From: CAYQJV01 sp964417925
GTDB lineage: Bacteria > Hydrothermota > Tepidihabitantia > B3-TA06 > CAYQJV01
NCBI GenBank assembly: GCA_964417925.1
Contig: CAYQJV010000034.1
Span: 1-17,157, forward strand
DNA length: 17,157 bases
Direction: 5' to 3'
Below are positions 8,343-15,416 of this stretch, in pieces. A program made the translations under genes and the position numbers. Below the pieces are notes generated by a model that was given only the letters and a program-made list of their open reading frames with translations, did not search any database and was not told the origin of the DNA. Position 1 is the first letter of the stretch; each line of letters opens with the position of its first letter.

Positions 8343-9667
8343 AAAGGTGGATTAAAAATGCTGTTATTCCAATGATTATATTAGTTGTTATTCTGGGAAC
8401 AGGATTTGCTCTTTCTGTAACACCAAAAATTCCTCATAGCTTTTCTCAACTTGAAGAACTACTTCCAGTGGGATGTAACGCCTATCTGGTAATTGATTTT
8501 AAAAGGCTTAATAGGTTTCTTCAGAATGCATCCTTTTATAAAAAAATGAGGGAGTTGGGTATAGATAAAGAGATTGAAGACCTTGATGTAGTGAAAAAAG
8601 TGAAAAAGAAGGTGTTTGGAAACTGGAAAGCAATAATTGGAGAAAAAATGGCGATTGGATTTTACGATAAAGGATACATTATAATTACAAAACCTTCATG
8701 GTGGTTAAGACCTTTTTGGAGGTTTTTTAAAGCAAAAAACAAAAAATGGTATTCAGGTTATTTTATTTATGCTTCTTCTTTTGATTTAATGAAAGAGTTT
8801 GAGAATGTGAATATAAAGAGGAAGAATGGATTTGAAAAAAAGGGCTATATAGAGAAAGAATGGATAGTAAGGGGAAAAGTTAAAAGAGGTAACTACATGC
8901 TTGATTTTTCTGAACTTCATTTCTGTTTTACTCAGAGACCGGAAATTTTCATAAGAATAATAGAACCTCAAGGAATTTTTGGAAACGTTCTAAGGGGAAA
9001 TTTATGGCATCAAAATCCTTACATACCTGAAACTGCATTATTTTATGTATCTTTTAAAGATGTGAAGATGAAAGATTTATGGAATAATTTAAAGAGGTAT
9101 GCAGAAGATAAGGAAGTCCTAAAAGACCGAGGCGTAGAAAATTTATTTGATAGATTTTTTACAAAACTTGATGACAGATTGTTTATCGTATTTACGGGAT
9201 TTGATGAAAAAAAGATATACCATGCGCCAAAGATACTTGTAGGATTGAGGATAAAGAAAGATTTTAATGGGAACTTGTGGGAAAAAATTGCAGAGTGGAT
9301 GTTTAAAGGGGAGATGAAAAAAAAGGAAAATGATGGAGAAATAATTTGGATATTTGAAACTAAAAAATATGTACCTCCTGTGTTTTCTTTTATAAAAGAT
9401 GATTATCTTTTTATAACTACTGATTCAGCGTATGTAGGACAGTGTAAGGAAAAAAAGGATTATGGATTTTATCTTGATTGTGAAGGGTTTAAGAATGAAC
9501 TGATAAAATATACAAGATATCTTGGTAAAAAAAGTAGAAGTTTTTCTGAACAGGATGTGGAAGAAAAAGTGATACCTGTATTGAAAAGTTTTAAGGTAAA
9601 AAGAATACGACTTTGCAAAAAGGACTACGGAAAAGAAACAACATTGAGGTTTATTTTTGATTTCTAA
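8339..9667 (+). CDS. Membrane-anchored protein of unknown function (DUF3352-like?)
   Basis: A 442-residue protein that I do not recognise with confidence. It starts MKRWIKNAV followed by a membrane helix (about residues 9-27), then a large domain likely on the outer face of the inner membrane. Two similar segments stand out: LLPVGCNAYLVIDFKRL at 41-57 and YIPETALFYVSFKDV at 228-242, each followed by a helix-like stretch. This 'LP...a-Y-hydrophobic-D/F' pattern repeated in two halves resembles DUF3352-type proteins, whose role is unknown. There is no catalytic motif. It starts at an ATG overlapping the upstream stop (ATGA), with a strong ribosome site (AAGGAGGT, 8328-8335). Its place in the operon suggests an envelope role, possibly as an anchor or inhibitor partner of the neighbouring enzymes; that is speculation. 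Confidence 0.7.
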   Translation: MKRWIKNAVIPMIILVVILGTGFALSVTPKIPHSFSQLEELLPVGCNAYLVIDFKRLNRFLQNASFYKKMRELGIDKEIEDLDVVKKVKKKVFGNWKAIIGEKMAIGFYDKGYIIITKPSWWLRPFWRFFKAKNKKWYSGYFIYASSFDLMKEFENVNIKRKNGFEKKGYIEKEWIVRGKVKRGNYMLDFSELHFCFTQRPEIFIRIIEPQGIFGNVLRGNLWHQNPYIPETALFYVSFKDVKMKDLWNNLKRYAEDKEVLKDRGVENLFDRFFTKLDDRLFIVFTGFDEKKIYHAPKILVGLRIKKDFNGNLWEKIAEWMFKGEMKKKENDGEIIWIFETKKYVPPVFSFIKDDYLFITTDSAYVGQCKEKKDYGFYLDCEGFKNELIKYTRYLGKKSRSFSEQDVEEKVIPVLKSFKVKRIRLCKKDYGKETTLRFIFDF

Positions 9668-9681
9668 GATAGGAGGTGTAG

Positions 9682-12489
9682 ATGTGGATATTTTTTATTC
9701 TTTTTTTAGGTTGGTCCTATGAAAAAATAGGGCAAGGAGGTGGTGGATTTCAGGGAGTGAGAGCAGGAATTGGAAGAAATGATGATACTATCAGAATTTA
9801 TGCTGCCTGTGATGATCAGCATGCTTATGAATTTACATGGAATGGTACAGCATGGGAAAAAGTAGATCTTGGATCTGCAGGTGGTGCAATGCACGATGTT
9901 GGTCTTGGAAAGGCCAGAAATGATGATACTATAAGAGTGTATGGATCGTGCTGGGCAAATGAATTTTATGAACTCACCTGGGATGGAGAAAAATGGAATA
10001 AACTTTACATAGGGAACCCTGGTAACTATAATTATGGAGCAGTGGTTGCAGAAGGAAGAAATGATGATACCTTGAGGATATACACAGGAATAAATGGAGG
10101 AAGCATAATTGAATTTTCCTATAGAAATGGTTCATGGTATGTGGAACATGTAGGGGGTAGTTCTGATGCAGATAATTCAATGCATGATATATGGATTGAT
10201 GATGCAAGAAATGATGATACTTTGAGAATTTATGGGGCATGTACTGATGGAAAATTATGGGAATGTACATGGGATGGAGAGAAATGGAACTCTTCTATAA
10301 TAGATGTAATTTCTACCATATTTTGGGGAGTTGTTGTAGGAGATGGAAGAAATGATGGTGTGAAAAGAGTATATGCATGCACAGGTGCAGATCCTGCTCA
10401 TGGAGGACCAGAGGAGGGAAGAGTTTTTGAATACACATGGAATGGGACAGAGTGGAAAAAAAGAGAAATAGGAATATGTCCAAAGCACCTCTACGGAATT
10501 ACAATTGGTGATGGAAGAAATGATGGGGTAAACCGTATATATGTAGGATGTGGAGATGGATACATATATGAGTTTACTTACACAGATACAGGATGGGTAA
10601 GGGAAAACATTGGAGGTCCAGGAGGTAATCTATGGTTCCATGATGTGATTGTCGCGGAGGGAAGGAACGATGATACTTTAAGAGTTTATGCTGGGTGCGG
10701 AGATCGCTGGGTTTATGAATTTACATACAGACCTGATGTAGAGATTCTTGTTGAGCCTGATCAGGAGGATTCAACTTCTGCAGGAGTTCCTGTAAGGTAT
10801 GAACTATGGGTTTACAATCTTGGAACTGCAGGAGATACTATTGACGTAGAATATAAAAGTTTAAAAGGATGGAGTGTGAGACTATACGATTCTACAGGGA
10901 ATGTACTTTTAGATACAGACGCCGATGGGAGACCGGATGTGGGATATGTGCTTCCAACCGATTCGGTTAAAATTTTAGTAGATATTATACCTTTTCCAGA
11001 TGTACTTGCAGGAGAAACAGATACAACCGTAATTTACGGATATTCCAGTCTTTTTACCACGGTTTATGATTCAGCAGTTGTCGTAACAAAAATAAAGGAG
11101 AAAGCAGGAATATCGGTTTATCCATCTCAGATGGATTCAATTGTAGGAGGTCAACATGTTGATTATCATCTATGGGTGAAAAACGATGGAAATTTTGAGG
11201 ATGTGATTGATTTACAAACAATGGGGACCATTTCATCCTGGAGGGCTGAGCTTTTTGATGTAAACTATAATTCACTGAAGGATACGGATAATGATGGAAT
11301 GGTTGATACAGGACCTCTGAAAGCTTATGGAGATTCAGTTGAAATTATACTGAGAATAACTGCCCCAGAGAATGCAATAGCAGGTACTCATGATACTACT
11401 TTTGTAAAAGGAAGTTCAAGTAAGTCTTCTGCAGAAGATGCTGCACGAATAATTACGGTTGTAAAAACCATGCCAGCGGTGATTGTACAACCTGATCAGG
11501 GAGGCTCTGTGTTGGCAGGTAATACTATAAGATATGAACTTTATGTTATAAATAATGGAAACGGCCCTGACTGTATTGATGTGTTAATAAATAAAGGTCA
11601 TCCACACTGGAATTATGTACTTCTTGATTCAAATATGATTCCTCTTTCTGATAGCGATGCAGATGGTATACCTGACTTTGGCATACAGAAAGGATTTGGC
11701 GATACTGTGAGATTTTATCTTGAGATTACTCCTCCTACAGATGTTTCTGATGTTTTTGATACCACATATGTAATAGGGATGTCTTCTGTAAGGGAAGGTG
11801 TAAAAGACAGTGCAAGGTTGGTTACAAAGGTGATACGTATAAAACTCTTGTGTGAACCTGATACAGTGGGAGTAACTTCTGGAGAAACCGTCGCCTACAA
11901 GATGAGGGTGATAAATCAGGGAAATTTCAAGGATAGTTTTGAAATTAGATGTATTCCTTTGCTGGGATGGGATTATGAAATCAGAGATTTGGAGGGGAAT
12001 TTGTTAAAGAAAACCTCTGGTATTTTACCTCAAGATACTTTCTATTTCTATCTTTATGTAACCCCTCCTGAAAACATGGGGGTTCTTATTGGAGAAATAG
12101 AAAGAGATATTGATGAAATAGACTCTATTTTTGCAATTTCATCTTTGGATACCTCAGTTTATGATGTAGCAGAGGTTAAGACTCTTTTTATTCCTAAACT
12201 GGATATACATAACTATCCCAATCCTTTTGAAAAGACTACCACTTTTATTTTTAATATTCCTGAGAAAGGAAAGGCAACACTTTCCATTTTCAATAGAGCA
12301 GGTGAACATATTATTACCCTTTTTCAAGATAAGGAGTACGAAAGAGGCATAGGTTACACAGTATTATGGGATGGAAAGACAAAATACGGCAAGCGAGTTG
12401 CCCCAGGTATATATCTTTATGTGCTGTTATTCAAGCCTTTTAATAAGAGACCTGAAAGCATTGTAAAAAAAGCCTTGAAGATTAAGTAG
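9682..12489 (+). CDS. Secreted beta-propeller / Ig-repeat surface protein with FlgD-Ig-like C-terminus
   Basis: A 935-residue secreted protein. A very short hydrophobic start (WIFFILFLG) precedes seven tandem units of about 47-56 residues carrying R-N-D-(D/G) at residues 32, 79, 126, 176, 223, 279 and 328, then R-(I/V)-Y and Y-E-F-T-W/Y. This should fold as a seven-bladed propeller. Four Ig-like repeats of about 118 residues follow (about 354-471, 476-595, 599-717, 719-834), each with Y-x-L-x-V-x-N-x-G and Dt-type motifs as in secreted repeat proteins. The C-terminus from about 838 (YPNPFEKTTTFIFNIP, LWDGKTKYGKRVAPGIY) is a FlgD-Ig/T9SS-like domain, common at the ends of secreted FCB proteins. 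The start is set by AGGAGGTG (9671-9678) and an in-frame stop at 9679. It is the last gene of the operon, 14 bases after its neighbour. Ligand unknown. Confidence 0.88.
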   Translation: MWIFFILFLGWSYEKIGQGGGGFQGVRAGIGRNDDTIRIYAACDDQHAYEFTWNGTAWEKVDLGSAGGAMHDVGLGKARNDDTIRVYGSCWANEFYELTWDGEKWNKLYIGNPGNYNYGAVVAEGRNDDTLRIYTGINGGSIIEFSYRNGSWYVEHVGGSSDADNSMHDIWIDDARNDDTLRIYGACTDGKLWECTWDGEKWNSSIIDVISTIFWGVVVGDGRNDGVKRVYACTGADPAHGGPEEGRVFEYTWNGTEWKKREIGICPKHLYGITIGDGRNDGVNRIYVGCGDGYIYEFTYTDTGWVRENIGGPGGNLWFHDVIVAEGRNDDTLRVYAGCGDRWVYEFTYRPDVEILVEPDQEDSTSAGVPVRYELWVYNLGTAGDTIDVEYKSLKGWSVRLYDSTGNVLLDTDADGRPDVGYVLPTDSVKILVDIIPFPDVLAGETDTTVIYGYSSLFTTVYDSAVVVTKIKEKAGISVYPSQMDSIVGGQHVDYHLWVKNDGNFEDVIDLQTMGTISSWRAELFDVNYNSLKDTDNDGMVDTGPLKAYGDSVEIILRITAPENAIAGTHDTTFVKGSSSKSSAEDAARIITVVKTMPAVIVQPDQGGSVLAGNTIRYELYVINNGNGPDCIDVLINKGHPHWNYVLLDSNMIPLSDSDADGIPDFGIQKGFGDTVRFYLEITPPTDVSDVFDTTYVIGMSSVREGVKDSARLVTKVIRIKLLCEPDTVGVTSGETVAYKMRVINQGNFKDSFEIRCIPLLGWDYEIRDLEGNLLKKTSGILPQDTFYFYLYVTPPENMGVLIGEIERDIDEIDSIFAISSLDTSVYDVAEVKTLFIPKLDIHNYPNPFEKTTTFIFNIPEKGKATLSIFNRAGEHIITLFQDKEYERGIGYTVLWDGKTKYGKRVAPGIYLYVLLFKPFNKRPESIVKKALKIK
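9769..10731 (+). repeat. Seven tandem propeller-blade repeats (protein level)
   Basis: Codons for residues 30-350 of the surface protein. The conserved core is G-R-N-D-D-T-(I/L)-R-(I/V)-Y, then an acidic/glycine turn, then Y-E-F-T-W-(N/D)-G-x-x-W. Spacings between the RND motifs are 47, 47, 50, 47, 56 and 49 residues; the fifth unit carries an insertion (GADPAHGGPEEG). The last unit ends at YEFTYRPD and lacks the final strand that the other six have (W-x-K-x-x-I-G). A matching strand, SYEKIGQGG, sits at residues 12-20 before the first unit. Confidence 0.85.
10735..12183 (+). repeat. Four tandem Ig-like repeats, three with an Asp-rich loop
   Basis: Codons for residues 352-834. Units one to three carry the loops DTDADGRPDVG (411-421), DTDNDGMVDTG (534-544) and DSDADGIPDFG (657-667), which resemble calcium-binding D-x-D-x-D-G-x-x-D loops. 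Unit four has KKTSGILPQ in that place and no acidic loop. Confidence 0.8.
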
Positions 12490-12566
12490 TGGGGTGAGAC
12501 TGTTCGAAAAATAAAAGTTGCGTTGAGGGAATTTTTACATATTTTTTAAAGTCTTAAGAAGATTGT

Positions 12567-12636
12567 CCTATCGGGAAAGCTTCATGGGTATTTTCATCTC
12601 TCCCATCCCTCTCAACATATCATTTCCCGAATTAGG
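12567..12636 (+). repeat. Long-stem inverted repeat (possible RNA hairpin)
   Basis: CCTATCGGGAAA (12567-12578) pairs with TTTCCCGA-at-TAGG (12623-12636): 12 base pairs with one two-base bulge. Inside it, ATGGG (12584-12588) can pair with CCCAT (12602-12606), giving a second stem. There is no T-run right after it, so a classic terminator is unlikely. It could be a structured RNA, an end of a degraded element, or chance. Confidence 0.45.
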
Positions 12637-12816
12637 AAACTTTCCAAGAGACTATTGCAGAAAGCCATCTTTTAATTTAAGGGTTTGGATGGTGATGGCT
12701 CAGGGATATAGGTTATAAAATGATATATACCCAATAAAGCTTTTCAGGCATGGTGATAAGAAACACAAAGGTCATGGGTGATTTTTTCACGATTACCAAC
12801 GATAAGGATTTTTTGA

Positions 12817-12963
12817 ATACTCTCAGTAGCTGATGGTGAGATAAATTTCAAAAAGATATTGGAGTGGTATCTTGAAAAAGGTAAATTTATGAATAAAGGC
12901 AAGGGCTTTAGGCATTTACAATACTTTTTGAACGGGCGAGTAAAGAATAAACTCCGCGGTTAA
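12817..12963 (+). pseudogene. 48-codon orphan reading frame, possible gene remnant
   Basis: An open stretch with no upstream start codon in frame except an internal ATG. Its translation contains KKILEWYLEKGKFMNKGKGF and RHLQYFLNGRVKNKLRG, which has the amphipathic look of real protein and could be the C-terminal scrap of a gene whose upstream part is broken by stops. I do not recognise the family. Its end overlaps the direct repeat at 12895-12960. Confidence 0.3.
12895..12960 (+). repeat. Direct repeat, copy 1
   Basis: Shares a perfect 22-base core (12915-12936) with copy 2 (14318-14339), then TAAAGAATAAACT in both (12941-12953 and 14345-14357) after a slightly different 4-5 base linker. Weaker similarity, with AAAGGCA at the left edge, extends the match to about 66-69 bases. 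The two copies lie on either side of the SBBP-type gene, and each is followed by a promoter. Confidence 0.8.
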
Positions 12964-12964
12964 A

Positions 12965-12992
12965 TTGACAAGATTTTTTATTACTTTATAAT
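12965..12992 (+). promoter_or_regulatory. Promoter of the SBBP-type gene
   Basis: Perfect TTGACA (12965-12970) and TATAAT (12987-12992) boxes with a 16-base spacer. Transcription should start near 12999, about 27 bases before the ATG at 13027 and upstream of the ribosome site. It lies directly after direct repeat copy 1. Confidence 0.8.
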
Positions 12993-13026
12993 CTGTAAGG
13001 TAATGACTTTGAAAAAAGGAGGTGTT

Positions 13027-14286
13027 ATGAAAAAATGGAATATAATAATAACAATGTGCAGTATACTTTTTGCTTGGGAGGATATTCCAAAGGAAAAGTT
13101 TTCTGGATGGATGGCATCCTCCATCGGATTTGAGAAAAACGCAGGACAGGTTACTGACTTTGATAAAAATCCGGTTGATTACATAAAGGCAAGGGTTAAT
13201 CTGAAAGGTTTCTCTATCTTCATCACTGATAAGGGAGTGAGTTTTGTGATTTATAAAGCGGAAAAGAAAGAGAAACCAAAAGATTTTCGCACTCTTTCTG
13301 AGCCCAAGGAAAATCTTATTCATTATGCCAGATTTGATATTGAACTTTTAAATGCAGATTTAAGTAGAATAGAGTTTGAGGAGGAACTTCCTGGATATAC
13401 AAACTATTATTATCCTTCATGTCCTGATGGAATCCTTTTTGTAAAGAGTTATAAAAAGGTAAAGATAAAAGATGTTTATCCTGGAATAGACTGGGTATTC
13501 AGGATAGAGGATAAAAAACTGCATCATGAGTTTGAGATAGAGCCTTATACTGATATAAGGGAAATAAAGTTCAGGGTAAAATGGGCGGATGTTTTTATAA
13601 GTGAGGATGGGAAAAGGCTTGTTTTTAAAACTCCTCTTGGAGAGATTCAGGATGGAGAAATTTATGCTTATGAGGTTTTAAATTCTGGGAAAACCAAACC
13701 TGCGAGTGTTTATTACAAAAAGGATAAAAATGGCTTAATTGCTTTAAAGGCCAAGAACTATTCAGGGGAAAATCCTTTAATTATAGACCCTCCTTTATCC
13801 CTTTTATGGGCAACCTATTACGGTGGAAGCAGTGTTGACCAAGGCTATTCCATTACAACCGATGGTCAGGGGAATGTGTTTGTAACCGGTGCAACTTTTT
13901 CAATCGATTTTCCCACTTATGACCCAGGAGGTGGTGCATATTATCAGGGGACAGATGAGTATGAAGATGCCTTTGTTTTGAAGTTTGAAACTTCTATTGT
14001 TGGAATTGAAGAAAAAGAAGATTCCAAGTCCTTTGTTTCTCTTTTAAATCTGCCTATTTTCTTTAAGAATGAAATTGATTTAAGGTTTGAAAGTTCTTTA
14101 ACTTCTCCCTTATTTATCTCTCTTTATGATATTTCAGGAAAACTCGTTTACAAGAAAGTCCTTCAAGAAACCAGCTCTCTCATTATAAAGGACGAAAATT
14201 TAAAGAAACTCCCTTCGGGAATTTACTTTTTAAATATAAAATCAGGAGAAAAGGATTTAGGGATGTTTAAACTGATAAAAGATTGA
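13027..14286 (+). CDS. Secreted SBBP-repeat protein with one repeat and a T9SS-like tail
   Basis: A 419-residue secreted protein. A signal peptide (MKKWNIIITMCSILFA) is followed by a large N-terminal domain (about residues 30-255) of the type found before SBBP repeats: FEKNAGQV at 35-42, GFSIFITDKGVSFVIY at 61-76, YPGIDWVF at 151-158, NPLIIDPPLSLLWATYYGG at 249-267. Then comes a single SBBP unit (YYGGSS at 264, DGQGNVFVTGA at 279, DAFVLKF at 314), normally present in many copies. The tail (about 324-419; FISLYDISGKLVYKK, PSGIYFLNI) resembles a T9SS type A sorting domain. Function is unknown; relatives are surface proteins. I chose ATG 13027 because AAGGAGGTG (13016-13024) precedes it; an ATG at 13003 would add eight residues and overlap that site. 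The gene has its own promoter and is flanked by direct repeats. Confidence 0.85.
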   Translation: MKKWNIIITMCSILFAWEDIPKEKFSGWMASSIGFEKNAGQVTDFDKNPVDYIKARVNLKGFSIFITDKGVSFVIYKAEKKEKPKDFRTLSEPKENLIHYARFDIELLNADLSRIEFEEELPGYTNYYYPSCPDGILFVKSYKKVKIKDVYPGIDWVFRIEDKKLHHEFEIEPYTDIREIKFRVKWADVFISEDGKRLVFKTPLGEIQDGEIYAYEVLNSGKTKPASVYYKKDKNGLIALKAKNYSGENPLIIDPPLSLLWATYYGGSSVDQGYSITTDGQGNVFVTGATFSIDFPTYDPGGGAYYQGTDEYEDAFVLKFETSIVGIEEKEDSKSFVSLLNLPIFFKNEIDLRFESSLTSPLFISLYDISGKLVYKKVLQETSSLIIKDENLKKLPSGIYFLNIKSGEKDLGMFKLIKD

Positions 14287-14294
14287 TAGCTTGA

Positions 14295-14363
14295 AAAGGC
14301 AGGACTTTTGGGGGCTCTTTACAATACTTTTTGAACGGGGTAGGTAAAGAATAAACTTCGGGT
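14295..14363 (+). repeat. Direct repeat, copy 2
   Basis: Second copy of the repeat at 12895-12960, starting nine bases after the stop of the SBBP-type gene. The core at 14318-14339 is identical over 22 bases. The frame seen in copy 1 is not kept here (linker length differs, a stop follows soon), so the conserved unit is probably DNA rather than protein. Confidence 0.8.
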
Positions 14364-14391
14364 CCAAAATGTTATGGAATTCTACAACAAT

Positions 14392-14420
14392 TTGACAATT
14401 TTAATAATTTCTTGTAAAAT
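14392..14420 (+). promoter_or_regulatory. Promoter of the PorV-like gene
   Basis: TTGACA (14392-14397) and TAAAAT (14415-14420) with a 17-base spacer. Transcription would start near 14427, leaving a leader of about 36 bases with the ribosome site GGGAGGA (14454-14460) before the ATG at 14463. The downstream gene at 15417 is probably on the same transcript. Confidence 0.75.
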
Positions 14421-14462
14421 TACAAACAAAAAATTTTACATTACTTAACAAAGGGAGGAAGT

Positions 14463-15383
14463 ATGATTAAAAAAATAGGGATGATTATATTTATTCTAAA
14501 TTTAACAAGCAATGCAAAGCCAGGGGATTGTGGTTTCACCTTTCTGAAGCTGGGGGTCGATGCCAGGGCTACTGCGATGGGATGTGCAGTAAGTGCAGGT
14601 TTAAATGGTGGAAATTCAATTTTCTGGAATCCAGCCGGTATTGGGATACCTTATCATCAGATTACCTCCACCTATCTTAATTACATCATGGGAATAAAAT
14701 CTGGAACAATTGGTTACTCTCTTCCCATCGGTTCCTCTCATGGATTCGGTGCAGGACTTTCCTATCTTAACTACGGTGAAATTCAGGAGACAACGCCAGA
14801 GAATCCCACTGGTGAGGGACTGGGTACCTATTCAGCCTCTGATCTAATGATAATTCTGGGTTACCGATTTAGTCCTGTAAAGCCTTTCAGTATCGGGATG
14901 AGTTTCAAAAGTATTTATGAAAAGATTCATGAATATAGTGGAATGGCGATTGCCATAGATTTTGGACTCTTGTATCAAACACCTTTTGAGGGATTAGCGA
15001 CCGGAGTCGTAGTTCGCAATCTTGGTTTTCAAAACAAGCCATTTATTAAAGAGCGTGCCCCCCTGCCTTTGCTTCTTGAGATGGGATTAATCTATAAATT
15101 TCTGAATAATTCCTTCCTATTCGGATGTGATTTAGGTTATGCCATTGACAGCAAGTTTTACTTTGAAATAGGAGCTGAGTATTTATTAAAGCAAATACTT
15201 TCTTTCCGGATTGGGTATCGTTCTCCTGGAGGGGACCTCAAAACCGGCTCAGATATGGATATATTTTCTGGAACATCTGCAGGAATTGGTATTATCTGGA
15301 ATAGATTTTCTATTGATTATGCCTTTGTCCCTTATAACGAACTTGGAAATGCCCATCGTATCTCTTTGTCAATAGAGTTGTGA
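14463..15383 (+). CDS. PorV/PorQ-family outer-membrane protein
   Basis: A 306-residue outer-membrane beta-barrel of the PorV/PorQ (UPF0164) family. In Bacteroidetes PorV is the outer-membrane shuttle of type IX secretion that hands cargo to the sortase. After a signal peptide (MIKKIGMIIFILNLTSNA) the mature protein opens with the family block FLKLGVDARATAMG...SIFWNPAGIG (residues 28-61). Alternating hydrophobic strands with GAGLSYLNYGE (about 96-106), YRFSPVKPFSIGMSFK, and a final strand ISLSIEL complete the barrel. The length is typical. It fits the presence of proteins with T9SS-like C-terminal domains at 13027 and 9682, although family members also occur outside complete systems. The next gene starts 33 bases later. 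Confidence 0.85.
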   Translation: MIKKIGMIIFILNLTSNAKPGDCGFTFLKLGVDARATAMGCAVSAGLNGGNSIFWNPAGIGIPYHQITSTYLNYIMGIKSGTIGYSLPIGSSHGFGAGLSYLNYGEIQETTPENPTGEGLGTYSASDLMIILGYRFSPVKPFSIGMSFKSIYEKIHEYSGMAIAIDFGLLYQTPFEGLATGVVVRNLGFQNKPFIKERAPLPLLLEMGLIYKFLNNSFLFGCDLGYAIDSKFYFEIGAEYLLKQILSFRIGYRSPGGDLKTGSDMDIFSGTSAGIGIIWNRFSIDYAFVPYNELGNAHRISLSIEL

Positions 15384-15416
15384 AAGAGGACGAAAAAACA
15401 TAAAAACGGGGGTTAA

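Larger units (their letters stand above)
12490..13026. other. Gene-poor region with decayed-element features
   Basis: No intact gene of normal size is visible here on either strand; stops occur in all frames. It begins, seven bases after the operon's last stop, with GAGACTGTTCGAAAA (12496-12510), which looks like the terminal inverted repeat of some insertion sequences. A roughly reversed version, CTTTTTGAACGGGCGAG, occurs at 12924-12940. Between them lie a long-stem inverted repeat and a short orphan reading frame, listed separately. The simplest reading is a heavily decayed mobile element, but no transposase motif is recognisable. I see no strong factor-independent terminator for the operon. 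Confidence 0.4.

Noticed and set aside
9769..10731. CRISPR-like or DNA-level tandem repeat
   Set aside because: The periodicity follows codons and varies from 141 to 168 bases with diverged DNA; it is a protein repeat.
13003..13026. Earlier ATG for the SBBP-type protein
   Set aside because: It would place the strong AAGGAGGTG site inside the coding region and add MTLKKGGV before a normal signal peptide; the ATG at 13027 is better.
12916..13323. Minus-strand open frame of 135 codons across the SBBP gene start
   Set aside because: It overlaps a strong promoter, a ribosome site and the signal-peptide codons of a well-supported plus-strand gene, and shows no family motif.
14287..14320. Possible terminator after the SBBP-type gene (AAAAG...CTTTT)
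   Set aside because: The stem is only five A/T-rich pairs with no G+C core or following T-run.
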